NCBI RefSeq assembly: GCF_023223525.1
Contig: NZ_JALPRX010000026.1
Location: 1-64,000, forward strand
From: Roseomonas acroporae
Lineage (GTDB): Bacteria; Pseudomonadota; Alphaproteobacteria; Acetobacterales; Acetobacteraceae
Reading direction: 5' to 3'
Length of the DNA stretch: 64,000 nucleotides
The position numbers and the translations under genes are program-made. This document shows positions 42,696 through 52,050 of the stretch, piece by piece. Every line of letters begins with the position of its first letter. The first letter of the stretch is position 1. Under the pieces are notes generated by a model, which was not told the DNA's origin, made no database searches, and saw nothing but the letters and a program-made list of their open reading frames with translations.

Positions 42696-44321
42696 ATGAC
42701 GTCGTCGCCCGCGCCCCCGCCCACGCCACGCTGCGGAGAGGCCGAACGGCTCGCCGCGCTCGCGGCCTGCGGCATCCTGGACACCGCGCCGGAACCCGAA
42801 TTCGACGACCTCGCCAGGCTGGCCGCCGGCATCTGCGAGGCGCCCGTGGCGCTGGTGAGCCTGATCGACGCCGAGCGGCAATGGTTCAAGAGCGCCGTCG
42901 GCCTCGGTGTCCGCCAGACCCCGCTCGACACCTCGATCTGCGCGCACGCGATCCATCACGAGGCCCCCTTCGTCGTCCCCGACACCCTGCGCGATCCGCG
43001 CTTCGCCGGGATGGCCGTGGTCGTCGGGCCACCGCGGCTGCGCTTCTACGCCGGCGTGCCGCTGCGCGACGCGGCCGGGGTGGCGATCGGCATGCTCTGC
43101 GTGCTCGACCGGGAGCCGCGGCCGCAGGGGCTGACGTCATGGCAGGTCTTCGCCCTGACCGTGCTGGCGCGTCAGGTCATGTCGCTGATCGGGATGCGCC
43201 GCGCCGTCACCGCCGCCGATGCCGGCCTGGCCGAGAGCGAGGCGCGCTACCGCGCCCTCTACCGCCGGACGCCGACGCCGCTGCACTCGCTGGACCCGCA
43301 GGGCCGGCTGCTGGCCGTGAGCGATCGCTGGCTGGAACTGCTCGGCTACGGGGAGGAGGAGGTGATCGGCCGGCCGCTGACCGACTTCCTCGACGAATCG
43401 GCCCGGCGCGATTTCCCGGGGACCTGGGCGCGCATGCGGCGGGAGGGAATGCTGCGCGGGCATCCCGCCTGCTTCCTGCGCCGTTCCGGCGAGAGGCTGG
43501 AGGCGCTGGTCTGGGCCCGCGCCGAGACCGACGCCGAGGGCCGCTTCCGCCACAGCGTCGGCTGCCTCGTCGACGTCACCGGCCAGCGGGAGCTGGAGGA
43601 GGCGCTGCGCCAGTCGCAGAAGCTGGAGGCGCTCGGCCAGCTCTCCGCCGGCGTGGCGCACGACTTCGCCAACGTGCTGCAGGCGACGATGGGCGGGCTG
43701 GCGGCGGCCGAGGCGCGGCTCCACCAGCCGGACCGGGCCCGCCAGATCCTGCGCATGACGCGCGATGCGGTGGAGCGCGGCATCTCGCTGGCGCGGCGCA
43801 TGCTCAGCTTCGCCCGCAAGGAGGCGACGGCGCCGGAGGCGGTGGAGGTCGCCGCCGTGCTCGACGGGCTGCGCGAGCTGCTCGGCCGGGTCGCCGGGCC
43901 CGGGGTCCGGGTCGTGGTGGAGGCGCCGGCGGCGCTGCCGGCGGTGTCGGCCGACCGTTCGCAGCTCGATCTCGTGCTGCTCAACCTGGCGATCAACGCG
44001 CGGGACGCGATGCCCCGGGGCGGCACGCTGTGCGTCTCGGCCTGCTGCGTGCCGCCGGAGGAAGAAGCCCGCGAGCCCGGCCTGCGCGCCCCGCATCTGC
44101 GCCTGGCGATCACCGACAACGGCGTCGGCATGCCGCCCGAGGTGCTGGCCCGTGCCGGCGAGCCGTTCTTCACCACCAAGTCGCGCGGCCAGGGCACCGG
44201 ACTCGGCCTGTCCATGGCGCGCGGCTTCTGCGAGCAGGTCGGCGGGGCGCTGCGGATCGACAGCCGTGTCGGCGAGGGGACGACGGTGGCCCTGCTGCTG
44301 CCCTGCGCGGCGGCGGACTGA
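42696..44321 (+). CDS. GAF-PAS sensor histidine kinase
   Basis: This 541-residue soluble kinase has an N-terminal GAF domain (about 25-170, 'VALVSLIDAERQWFKSAVGL'), a PAS domain (about 180-295), a HisKA domain with phospho-accepting His322 in 'LSAGVAHDFANVLQ', and an ATPase domain with 'LLNLAINARDAMPRG' (N box), 'DNGVGMPPEVLARAGEPFFT' and 'GQGTGLGLSMARGF'. No membrane segment is present, so it senses a cytosolic signal. No response regulator gene is adjacent, so its partner is elsewhere. Confidence 0.93.
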   Translation: MTSSPAPPPTPRCGEAERLAALAACGILDTAPEPEFDDLARLAAGICEAPVALVSLIDAERQWFKSAVGLGVRQTPLDTSICAHAIHHEAPFVVPDTLRDPRFAGMAVVVGPPRLRFYAGVPLRDAAGVAIGMLCVLDREPRPQGLTSWQVFALTVLARQVMSLIGMRRAVTAADAGLAESEARYRALYRRTPTPLHSLDPQGRLLAVSDRWLELLGYGEEEVIGRPLTDFLDESARRDFPGTWARMRREGMLRGHPACFLRRSGERLEALVWARAETDAEGRFRHSVGCLVDVTGQRELEEALRQSQKLEALGQLSAGVAHDFANVLQATMGGLAAAEARLHQPDRARQILRMTRDAVERGISLARRMLSFARKEATAPEAVEVAAVLDGLRELLGRVAGPGVRVVVEAPAALPAVSADRSQLDLVLLNLAINARDAMPRGGTLCVSACCVPPEEEAREPGLRAPHLRLAITDNGVGMPPEVLARAGEPFFTTKSRGQGTGLGLSMARGFCEQVGGALRIDSRVGEGTTVALLLPCAAAD

Positions 44322-44371
44322 GCGCCTCGCGCGGCCCCTCGCGTGGCCGGTCGTCTCGCCGGGCAGGGTGT

Positions 44372-44406
44372 CGCGCGGGAAGCGGCCACGCGGCCCTTCC
44401 CGCGCG
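44372..44406. terminator. 11-bp hairpin between convergent genes
   Basis: Arms 44372-44382 and 44396-44406 pair perfectly around a 13-nt loop, between the kinase gene and the convergent VOC gene. This is probably a bidirectional terminator. Confidence 0.55.
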
Positions 44407-44442
44407 GGCGTGTCGGGCGCTGCCCGGCACGCCCTGCCCGGA

Positions 44443-44898
44443 TCAGGCCCTGACCTTCTCCACCTGCACCACCTCCTCGACCTTCCGCGTCGCCGCGTCG
44501 GGCGGCGTCTCGGCGCTCGGGAAGTTCAGCTCCACCGCGACGCCGTCCGGGTCGTGCATGAAGATCTGCGTCTGCCGGTCGCGCGGGATCACCCGCACCT
44601 CGTGCCGCACGCCGCGCGCGTCGAGCCGCTCGCGCATCTCCTTGAGTCCGGTGCAGGAGAAGGCGATGTGGTCGAACAGCCCGGTGGGGCCGGGCTCGCG
44701 CGCCGGGCCGCCCAGCTCCTCCACCTTCGGCCCGATCAGGTGCACCGTCGGGTTGCCGCCGCAGTAGAGCCAGTAGCCGGGGAAGGCGAGCGGCGGCCGG
44801 TAACCGACCTCCAGCCCCAGCAGGTCGACGTAGAAGTCCTTCGTGGCTTCCAGATCGACCGGCTTGATCGTGTAGTGGTTCAGCGCGTTCAGGCCCAT
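44443..44898 (-). CDS. VOC-family (glyoxalase/extradiol dioxygenase fold) metalloprotein
   Basis: This 151-residue protein has the paired beta-alpha-beta-beta-beta modules of the VOC fold: 'NHYTIKPVDLEATKDFYVDL' (His8 as a likely metal ligand), 'GLFDHIAFSC' and 'FMHDPDGVAVELNF' (His and Glu ligands). Members are glyoxalases, extradiol dioxygenases or isomerases. It is the last gene of the operon with the flavin hydroxylase and the MFS transporter, so a catabolic role is likely. Confidence 0.88.
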   Translation of the reverse strand: MGLNALNHYTIKPVDLEATKDFYVDLLGLEVGYRPPLAFPGYWLYCGGNPTVHLIGPKVEELGGPAREPGPTGLFDHIAFSCTGLKEMRERLDARGVRHEVRVIPRDRQTQIFMHDPDGVAVELNFPSAETPPDAATRKVEEVVQVEKVRA

Positions 44899-44981
44899 CT
44901 GGCCGTCTCCTCGTTTCCCGTGTCGCGGCGCCGGATCCCGCCGCCGTGGGGGCGGCGCCGCTGCCCTGCCGCCGACGCCGC

Positions 44982-46238
44982 TCAGAGAGCGCGCGCCGGA
45001 ACCGCCAGCCCCAGCATATGCTGCCCCACCGACTCGAAATGCGCGAGGCGTCCCTGCAATTGCTGGGTCACGGCGTTCACGTCGCGGAAGCGGCGCTCGA
45101 AGGGGTTGCTCTCGAAGATCGCCGTGGCGCCCGCCTCGCGCCAGCAGACCGAGACCACCGCCGCCGCCTCGTGGATCGCCCAGGTGGTGGCCATGCGGAT
45201 CGCGGCGCGGTGGTCCATCGGCACGGCGTCGGCGTCCAGCGTCGCCTCCCACGCCTCGCGCAGCGCCTCCAGCAGCCCGGCGCGGGCGCCGCGCAGCCTG
45301 GCCTCGGCCTGGGCGAGGGTGCCCTGCAGCACCGGGCTGTCGCGCAGCGAGCGGGCGGCCTGGCTCGGCGTCTTCTTCCGCGCCAGGGCGACCAGCGCAT
45401 CCAGCGAGGCGCGGGCGAGGCCGAGCGCCACCCCGGCGAAGCCGGCGGCGTAGAGATGCGTCGAGGTGAAGCGGTAGAGCGGGCCGGGCGCGAGCTCCGT
45501 CCGCACCGCCTCGCGGTCGTACACGTAGCCCTCGGGCACGAACAGGTCGGTGACGGCGTAGGTGTCGCTGCCGGTGCCGCGCAGGCCCATCACCTGCCAG
45601 ACGTCGCGTATCTCGGCCGCCGCGCGCGGGAACAGCGCGGTGCGTTCCAGCGGCGCCCCGTCCGGGCCGCGCCGGGGCGTGCCGTCCGCGTCGAGAAGCT
45701 GGCAGTGGCCGCCGAGGAAGTTGGCGTGCCGGCTGCCGCTGGCGAATTGCCAGGTGCCGCTGACCAGCCAGCCGCCCTCGACCGGCCGCACCCGCCCGGC
45801 CGGGCCGAAGCCCCAGGCCAGCGCCGCGCGCGGATCGCCCCACACGGCGCGCGCCACCTCGGGTGACACGCTGGCGGCGCTCATCGAGCAGCCGGAGGCC
45901 TGGTTGACGCACCAGGCAACGCTGCCGTCGCCGCGGGCGAGCTGCTCGATCATCCGCACATGGGTGGCCGGGTCGAGCTCGTCGCCGCCCTGGTCGCGCG
46001 GGATCAGGCAGCGGAACAGGCCGGCCGCGTGCAGCGCGTCCAGCACCTCCGGCGTGATGGCGCGCTCCTGCTCGATGCGCGGGGCGTGGGCCTCGATCAG
46101 CGGCACCAGCGCGCGGGCCAGGGCGACCGGGTCGCGCGGCGCCGGGGCGGCCGATGCGGCGGCCAGCGGGGTGCCCGGGCTGGCGAAGGGGAGTTCCACC
46201 ACCTCCGCGCGACGCTTCAGGTCGAGGGGGGCGTTCAT
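44982..46238 (-). CDS. acyl-CoA dehydrogenase-fold flavin monooxygenase (group D-like)
   Basis: This 418-residue protein has the acyl-CoA dehydrogenase fold: the N-terminal helical domain contains 'ALHAAGLFRCLIPRDQGG', the middle 'GSVAWCVNQASGCSM' and 'WQFASGSRHANFLGG', and the C-terminal helices follow. The missing catalytic Glu region and the 'WQxMGLRGTGS' pattern are typical of two-component flavin hydroxylases (HsaA, HpaB-C2 and indole oxygenase types) rather than true dehydrogenases. It acts with a separate flavin reductase, not seen here. The substrate is unknown, probably an aromatic. Confidence 0.82.
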   Translation of the reverse strand: MNAPLDLKRRAEVVELPFASPGTPLAAASAAPAPRDPVALARALVPLIEAHAPRIEQERAITPEVLDALHAAGLFRCLIPRDQGGDELDPATHVRMIEQLARGDGSVAWCVNQASGCSMSAASVSPEVARAVWGDPRAALAWGFGPAGRVRPVEGGWLVSGTWQFASGSRHANFLGGHCQLLDADGTPRRGPDGAPLERTALFPRAAAEIRDVWQVMGLRGTGSDTYAVTDLFVPEGYVYDREAVRTELAPGPLYRFTSTHLYAAGFAGVALGLARASLDALVALARKKTPSQAARSLRDSPVLQGTLAQAEARLRGARAGLLEALREAWEATLDADAVPMDHRAAIRMATTWAIHEAAAVVSVCWREAGATAIFESNPFERRFRDVNAVTQQLQGRLAHFESVGQHMLGLAVPARAL

Positions 46239-46338
46239 GCCTGGGCCATCCCTTTCCGGGAACGCTTGATCCGAGGCAGGCCGGAAGGCGTGCCGGGGGA
46301 GCGGGCGGGAGCGGCGCCCGACCGCGGGGCGGCGGCGC

Positions 46339-47790
46339 TCACGCGCCCACCGCCGGCGGGCGCGCCGCCTCGGCGGTGACGGCCATGGCGCCGGCAGGGA
46401 CACCGACCGTCGCGCCCGCCGCGGCGCCGCCGGTCAGCGAGCGGTCGATCTCGCCGATCGAGCGGCCCCGCGTCTCGATGCCGAAGAAGAGGAACATCAC
46501 GCCCACCAGCGCGAACCAGCCCGCGAGGTAGAGGAAGGCCGGCACGATCTGCTCCACCGTCGCCTCGGGCTTGATGACGTTGGAACTGCCGACCACCAGC
46601 GCCAGCCCCAGCGGCCCGATGATCTTGCCGATGCCGCCGAAGCCGTAGGCCGAGCCCATGCCGGTGGTGCGCAGCGAGGCCGGCCAGACCTCGGCCGCGT
46701 AGGGGCCGATGATGGCGAAGCCGCCATCGACGAAGACATAGGCCGCGATCAGCAGCAGCCAGAAGGCCGAGACGCCGAAGAGGACCTCGTTGTGGTAGAG
46801 GCCCGCCAGCACGATGAAGGCCGCGCCCGCGAAGCCCGCGAGCCCGCCCGAGGCGCGTCGGCCGATCCCGTCCGACAGCCAGGAGAACAGGAAGCGCCCG
46901 GCGAGCCCGCCCAGCGTGACCAGGATCATCAGCGAGGAGGCCTGCGCCGGCGGTACGTGCAGCAGCAGCACGAACAGCGTCGGCGCCCAGAGGGTGAGGC
47001 CGTAGGAGCCGGTCTGGCCGCCGAGGTTGGTCAGCCAGGAGACGGCCAGGCTGCGCGGGTGGCGGAACAGCTCGCGCCAGTCGGACTCCGGCGGCGTGGA
47101 CCGGGCCTCGGGCAGCGGCAGGCTGCGCGGATCGACCTCCAGCGCCCAGGCGACGGAGCGCCGCGCCTCCTCGCGCCGGCCCTGGCGCAGCAGCCAGTGC
47201 GGCGATTCCGGCACCCACATGCGCACCAGCAGCACCAGCAGCGCCGGCAGCACGCCGACCGCGAACAGGCCGCGCCAGCCGATCAGCGGCGCCAGCAGCG
47301 CCGCCAGCACGGCGCCGAGCATGGTGCCCACCGGGATGAAGGAGGTGACCAGCCCGCCGATGCGGCCGCGCTTGGACTTCGGCATGAACTCCTGCACCAG
47401 CGGCAGGTCCACGCAGTAGAGGCCGCCCACGCCGAAGCCGACGACGAAGCGGAAGGCGGTGAGCCAGAGCCAGCCGCCATCGGGCGTGAAGGCGAGGGCG
47501 CCGGTGGCGATCGAGAAGTTCAGGATGGTGGCGACGAAGACCGGGCGGCGGCCGATGCGGTCGGCCATCCGGCCCCAGAACACGGCGCCGAGCATGGCGC
47601 CGATGCCCGAGGAGAGCAGGATCACCGCCGACTGGCCGAAGGTGAGCTGCCACGGCCCGACCACGAAGGCGAGCACGAAGCCGATCAGGAAGTAGTCGAA
47701 GAATTCGAGCATGTCCCCGAGCACGGCGGCGACGACGATGCGCCGCTGGTTGCCGGTCAGGGTCGTGCGCCGGTCGAGCGCCTCCAGCAT
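46339..47790 (-). CDS. MFS transporter (organic or aromatic acid:proton symporter type)
   Basis: This 483-residue protein has 12 membrane helices and the MFS signature in loop 2-3, 'GRMADRIGRRPVFVATI', with a second in the middle, 'SWLSDGIGRRASGG', plus 'VGTMLGAVLAALLAP' and 'PESPHWLLRQGR'. The pattern fits the sugar/organic acid transporter branch. It is the first gene of the MFS-hydroxylase-VOC operon and likely imports that pathway's substrate. The frame is open 144 bases further upstream, but that part is spacer-like. Confidence 0.9.
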   Translation of the reverse strand: MLEALDRRTTLTGNQRRIVVAAVLGDMLEFFDYFLIGFVLAFVVGPWQLTFGQSAVILLSSGIGAMLGAVFWGRMADRIGRRPVFVATILNFSIATGALAFTPDGGWLWLTAFRFVVGFGVGGLYCVDLPLVQEFMPKSKRGRIGGLVTSFIPVGTMLGAVLAALLAPLIGWRGLFAVGVLPALLVLLVRMWVPESPHWLLRQGRREEARRSVAWALEVDPRSLPLPEARSTPPESDWRELFRHPRSLAVSWLTNLGGQTGSYGLTLWAPTLFVLLLHVPPAQASSLMILVTLGGLAGRFLFSWLSDGIGRRASGGLAGFAGAAFIVLAGLYHNEVLFGVSAFWLLLIAAYVFVDGGFAIIGPYAAEVWPASLRTTGMGSAYGFGGIGKIIGPLGLALVVGSSNVIKPEATVEQIVPAFLYLAGWFALVGVMFLFFGIETRGRSIGEIDRSLTGGAAAGATVGVPAGAMAVTAEAARPPAVGA

Positions 47791-48200
47791 CCGCGTTCCT
47801 CCCCCTGTTTCCCGACCACCGGGAGGACGGGCGCGGCGGGTGCGTCCCGTCCGGTGCCGTGTCGCCCTGGTGGCGGCGGCCGGCCTCGGCCTGCCGGACC
47901 CGGCCGCGCGGCGGCCCCGGGGCGGCGCCGCCACGATCGGGTGGAGGCGCGTGTCGGGTGCGGCGTTCGGGTTCGATAGGGGGCTGGTTTTATCGGTCGC
48001 CTGACCAAATCTCGCGCGCGTGATTGTTCCATGTCAAGGCGGATCGCCGGGCGGTGCGCTCCGCTGCCGGCGGCCGGGCGGCGCGCCGCCGTCCCGGTCT
48101 TTCCTCTTGCCTGCGGCAGCGGTGCTGGCGGACGAAGGGGAGGGATGCACGCGACCGGAGACATGTCGCGGCGGGCGGGCAGGGCTGGAGACGCGACTTG
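47791..48200. other. gene-free divergent control region
   Basis: These 410 bp lie between the MFS operon (minus) and the TetR gene (plus). GGTCGCCTGACC at about 47994-48005 is a short palindrome that could be an operator. No further gene was recognised. Confidence 0.5.
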
Positions 48201-49016
48201 ATGGCGTATGCGAGAGAGAACGCCTTTCCGGCGCGGCATGGCCCGGAAGGGATCGGGCCGGACGGCGAGCGGGCGGGCCGGCCGGGCAGCCGGGCGACGG
48301 GGAGTCCGGGCCAGGCGGCGGGAAGTCCGGGCGGCCGGTCGGGCGCCACGCGCGAGCGCATCCTCGACACGGCGCAGGCGCTGTTCGCGGAGCAGGGCTA
48401 CGCGGCCACCTCGACCCGCGCGATCGCGCAGGCGGCGGGCGTGAACCTAGCGCAGCTGCACTACCACTTCGGCTCCAAGCGGGACCTGTTCAAGGCGGCC
48501 TACCAACGCGGCGCCGAGCCCGTCACCGAGGCGCGCCGACGCCATCTCGACGCGGCCGAGGCGGCGTGGCCGGGCGGCGACATCCCGCTGGCCGAGCTGG
48601 TGCGCGGCTTCGTCGCGCCCTTCATGCTGAACGGCGCCTCGCCGGAGGGCAGCGCCACCATGCGGATGCACGCGCGGCTGAACACCGAGCCGGAAGGGCT
48701 GGGCGGCGAGGTGCTGAGCGCCGTCTACGACGAGACGACCCTGGCCTATGTGGAGGCCTTCGCCCGCGCCCTGCCGCATCTGCGGCGCGAGACGCTGTGC
48801 TGGCGCCTCTACTTCATGATGGGCGCCTACCGCTACACGCTGCTGCACACCGGGCGGCTCGAGATGATGTCGCGCGGCGCCTGCGATTCCCGCGACTTCG
48901 AGGCGGCGATGGCCGAGATCGTGCCCTTCCTGTGCGCCGGGCTGGCGGCGCCGGAGGCCGGCTTCCCGGTCGTGGCGGAACGGCACGACGCGGCGGCGGG
49001 ACGGATGAGCGGTTGA
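48201..49016 (+). CDS. TetR-family regulator, divergent from catabolic operon
   Basis: This 271-residue regulator has a long Gly/Arg-rich N-terminal extension (about 1-55), then the HTH 'ERILDTAQALFAEQGYAATS' with 'NLAQLHYHFGSKRDLFKAAY', and a TetR C-terminal domain ('LYFMMGAYRYTLLHTGRLEM'). It faces the MFS/flavin hydroxylase/VOC operon across a 410-bp gap and is its likely repressor. The open frame extends upstream to 48024, but the ATG at 48201 fits the extension's composition break. Confidence 0.87.
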   Translation: MAYARENAFPARHGPEGIGPDGERAGRPGSRATGSPGQAAGSPGGRSGATRERILDTAQALFAEQGYAATSTRAIAQAAGVNLAQLHYHFGSKRDLFKAAYQRGAEPVTEARRRHLDAAEAAWPGGDIPLAELVRGFVAPFMLNGASPEGSATMRMHARLNTEPEGLGGEVLSAVYDETTLAYVEAFARALPHLRRETLCWRLYFMMGAYRYTLLHTGRLEMMSRGACDSRDFEAAMAEIVPFLCAGLAAPEAGFPVVAERHDAAAGRMSG

Positions 49017-49079
49017 GCGCCTGGCGTGGACGGCGCCCGGTCGGGCGGTTCGAGTGGCCGGCCCGTCGTGGGGCCGGCG

Positions 49080-49445
49080 TCAGCCCGGCCCGCGCCCGGG
49101 GCCGGCGGCGGGATCGCCGCCCGCTCGATGGCCGGGCCGGAAGGACGGCGGATCGGCGAAGCGCCGCCGCTCCGGCACGCCGTCGAAATCCGCGGGCAGG
49201 GCGGGGGTGGCGAGATCGATGAGCAGGTCGAGCGGCGGTCGCCGCGCCGCCCGACGGGCCACCGCCGCGGCCACGGTCGCGCGCGCCGCCGGCGGATCGG
49301 CCACGCCGCAACAGGGCAGGCGCAGCGCCAGCAGGTAGTCGGTGGCGTCCGCGAGCGCGTCCTCCGGCGCCACGCCGCGCCGGACCAGCGCGAGGAATCG
49401 GTCCACGATGGTGGTGGCGACGGGACAGGCCGGTGACGTCTCCAT
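49080..49445 (-). CDS. small protein with conserved-looking core, unknown
   Basis: This 121-residue protein starts 'METSPACPVATTIVDRFLAL' with GGAGG upstream. The core 'VRRGVAPEDALADATDYLLA' is helical; the end is Gly/Pro-rich low complexity. It lies between the TetR gene and the tRNA-Thr element's left boundary. No family was recognised. Confidence 0.55.
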   Translation of the reverse strand: METSPACPVATTIVDRFLALVRRGVAPEDALADATDYLLALRLPCCGVADPPAARATVAAAVARRAARRPPLDLLIDLATPALPADFDGVPERRRFADPPSFRPGHRAGGDPAAGPGRGPG

Positions 49446-50190
49446 GGCCGCCTCCGCGGGATCGGGGTTCAAGGAAGCGGGAAGGGGATGCCGCGCCGGG
49501 GCGGCGGCACGGTCATCCGGCCCGGGGGCCGCGGCGGCGCGAGTCGCCATCCGGTGGGGGCGAGGCGGGAATCGCTGGAGCGGGCGGCGGGCATGGGGGG
49601 AGCCTAGCCCCAGAAAGAACAGAAAGTGAACAAAATTCGCGCGAGGAAGGACGCGCGGGCGCGATGGCCGAGCGGCCCGGCGGCACGACGCCTCCTAGCG
49701 AGGGAGCGGTCGGTCGCGGTTCTGCGATGTGACCGGATCACCGGCCTTCCAGGGGGGGGGCCGGCCTTCCAAGGGGGAAGGTGGTGCTGCCAGAGAGGAT
49801 TGAAGACTATCCCTTCCGGAAGAATCTGCGCAAGATCAGTAGGTTACGAAGACTGCTGACGCCAGTTTTGTACCAGGGCCGTGGGCCGGCGGCAATGGGC
49901 CGGTGGGGCAGTTTCCCGCCCCATGCCCGCCACCTCCCCGGCGCAAGTACCGTTACCTCGGCGGGAAGGGGGCGGGGTCCTTCAGGGGCCTGGGGGGCGG
50001 AACGACAACGACAACAACCCTTTACCCGGTTTTTGAAGTCGATCCCGGGAAGAAGCCCCGTGGGGGTCGGTCGCCAGATGGGACCCGAACGGCGCCGCCG
50101 GCCGCCGCCGCAGGGCGGTGCGCAGCAGCCGCAGCTTGACCGCTGCCCCCGTCTACTGTACTCAAATCTCAAGATAAAGGTACGGGAACG
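49446..50190. other. gene-free stretch spanning element boundary
   Basis: 49446-49773 is chromosomal spacer, with a G9 homopolymer at about 49752-49760 and a nearby duplicated CCGGCCTTCCA. 49774-49804 is the left attachment copy, and 49805-50190 inside the element has no supportable frame. An AT-richer run at about 50150-50180 is a candidate promoter for the recombinase gene. Confidence 0.55.
49774..49804 (+). repeat. attL: truncated copy of tRNA-Thr 3' end (31 bp)
   Basis: Identical over 31 bp to 57087-57117. It contains the CCA end, acceptor 3' half and part of the T-arm of tRNA-Thr (23 nt) plus 8 nt of downstream flank. Confidence 0.92.
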
Positions 50191-50907
50191 GTGCAAGTGG
50201 CCAGCATCAGCAAGGCATTGGGAGAAGAGAAGACGGAACAGGACCGGCGGGCATTGGCGTACCTGCGGACCAGTTCTGCGACCAACGTCGCCGGGGACAG
50301 CGCACCGCGCCAGCGGCAGGCCATCGCCGAGTACGTCGCCCGGACCGGCCTGGAGCTGGTCGCCGAGTTCCATGACGCGGCCGTCTCCGGGGCGGACCCG
50401 CTGGACCAGCGCGAGGGCTTCGCGCGGCTGCTGGCGGCGGCCCGAGAGCAGGGCATCGGGACGGTTCTGGTGGAGAACGCCAGCCGCTTCGCCCGGGACC
50501 TGATCGTACAGGAGACGGGCCACGCCATGCTGCGGCGGGAGGGGCTGGCCCTGATCGCGGTCGACGATCCGGACGCCTTCACGGCCGACACGCCCACCGC
50601 CCGGCTGGTGCGGCAGGTGCTGGGCGCCGTGGCCGAGTTCGAGAAGGCCGCGCTGGTCTCGAAGCTCAAGGGGGCGCGGGATCGCGCTTCCACCGCCGCC
50701 GGGCATAGGGTCGAAGGGCGGAAGGGCTATGCCGACACGGCGCCCGAGTTGGTCCGTGAGGCGCGCCGGCTGGCGCGGAAGTCGCCCAAGACGGGCAAGG
50801 CCCGGAGCCTGCGGGAGATCGCCCGTGAGCTGGCGGCGCTGGGCTACCGCACCGCTTCGGGGGCCGAGTTCTCGGCTTCCCAGGTCCAGCGGCTCTTGGG
50901 GCAGTAG
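50191..50907 (+). CDS. serine recombinase (resolvase family)
   Basis: This 238-residue protein uses a GTG start. The catalytic domain has 'RALAYLRTSSATNVAGDSAP' with the nucleophile Ser, 'VLVENASRFARDLIVQETGH' and 'RLVRQVLGAVAEFEKAALVS', followed by a C-terminal HTH ('LREIARELAALGYRTASGAE'). It is distinct from the recombinase at 19436-20155. Its role could be dimer resolution of the excised element, since integration is probably done by the tyrosine integrase at the other end. Confidence 0.92.
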   Translation: MQVASISKALGEEKTEQDRRALAYLRTSSATNVAGDSAPRQRQAIAEYVARTGLELVAEFHDAAVSGADPLDQREGFARLLAAAREQGIGTVLVENASRFARDLIVQETGHAMLRREGLALIAVDDPDAFTADTPTARLVRQVLGAVAEFEKAALVSKLKGARDRASTAAGHRVEGRKGYADTAPELVREARRLARKSPKTGKARSLREIARELAALGYRTASGAEFSASQVQRLLGQ

Positions 50908-51151
50908 GCGCAGGGCACGGCGATGGCATCCGGAGTGCGGACGTCATCCCGGTCCGGACCTCGATAGACGTTGGTATTCAATCTGGAGCGGAACGGTTTT
51001 GGAGAAGAAAATCGGTTTCCGGCTTCACAGACGCTTGTTCCACGAATCCGTTCCGAATTAGACTCGTCTCGGGCTTTCGCACGGCCTTCAACCCGAGAGG
51101 ATCAAGACGCAACCCCGTCCCGGCGCATGCCGGCGAGACGAAAGAAAAGTC

Positions 51152-51502
51152 ATGTCTGAACAAGACCCTACCGCCGAGACCCCCGCGCCCGACAACGTGA
51201 TTACCTTCCCGCCCCGCCGCCCGAGCACCACGCCGGAAGAGCTTCAGGCCGGCTTGGAGTTCGCCGCCCGACATGGCTGCGAGGTGGGCGAGGAGAGGAC
51301 CGAGAGCGGGGACGCTTGGCTGTTCGTTCAGCGGCACCCGAACATCGGCAACAGCATCATCGACCGGCGAGAGGATGGCCGGCTGCATGTGGACGATCCG
51401 TGGAACGAAGAGAGCGGCTCGTTCGACAGCATCGGGGAGGCGCTGACGGCGGCCCTGAGCGCGGCCGAGGGGCGCGGCCTGCGGGGGCCGGCAGCGGCGT
51501 GA
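51152..51502 (+). CDS. small acidic protein of element, unknown
   Basis: This 116-residue protein starts 'MSEQDPTAETPAPDNVITFP' after an AAAGAAAAG purine run. It has 'ELQAGLEFAARHGCEVGEER' and 'SIGEALTAALSAAEGRG', an alternating helical pattern that suggests a compact fold. It stands alone between the recombinase and the small gene row. No family was recognised. Confidence 0.6.
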   Translation: MSEQDPTAETPAPDNVITFPPRRPSTTPEELQAGLEFAARHGCEVGEERTESGDAWLFVQRHPNIGNSIIDRREDGRLHVDDPWNEESGSFDSIGEALTAALSAAEGRGLRGPAAA

Positions 51503-52050
51503 GGCGGCCGGACCGGGGCTGAGATCGGGCGCCGCCCCGCCCTCGACCCGAGCGCCACGGACGGATTGATGCCTCACAGTGGAGCGGGCGCGCGCGCGAT
51601 CTATACTACTGCGGCACTGCCGAACCGCTGTTCCGCGACGGCCTGTCCAATAAGGCGGCCCATATGAGAGAAGTGCGGTCGTTACGGTGACAGCTACTGG
51701 ACACCCATGAGACGGGGGCGCCCGGCGCCAGGGTAGTCCTGGAAGCTCGTCGGCACCGACCGCCAGCGGCTGCCGCGCACCGCCCGCACCACGAGTGCCG
51801 GCAGGCCGCCAAGGGCCTTCCTGGCAGGAGGGCGTGAGGCGCATTCGGGCGCTGTAACACCCAGGGCACCTCCTTGAGGAGAGTGCGGTCGTTACGGGAA
51901 CGGATAGGCGCCTACCCATAATGGGGCGCCCGGCCCTGCCAGCCCGACCCGCTCCACCGAAACCGCCGAACGCCTGCCGCCTTCCTGGCGCGCGGGCCGT
52001 CGGCGCTTGGCCGCATTCGCGGTCACCACCACCACCGAGAGAACAACACC
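51503..52050. other. gene-free stretch with diverged tandem duplication
   Basis: AGTGCGGTCGTTACGG occurs at 51672-51687 and again at 51882-51897, 210 bp apart. Each copy is followed at similar distances by CCCAT, GGGCGCCCGGC, CCTTCCTGGC and GCATTCG. The unit therefore looks like a diverged 210-bp tandem repeat just upstream of the small gene operon, probably a duplicated control region. Confidence 0.6.

Noticed and set aside
49626-49859. 77-residue plus-strand frame over the left attachment site
   Set aside because: It runs through the attachment copy and a G9 homopolymer and has no homology-like segment.
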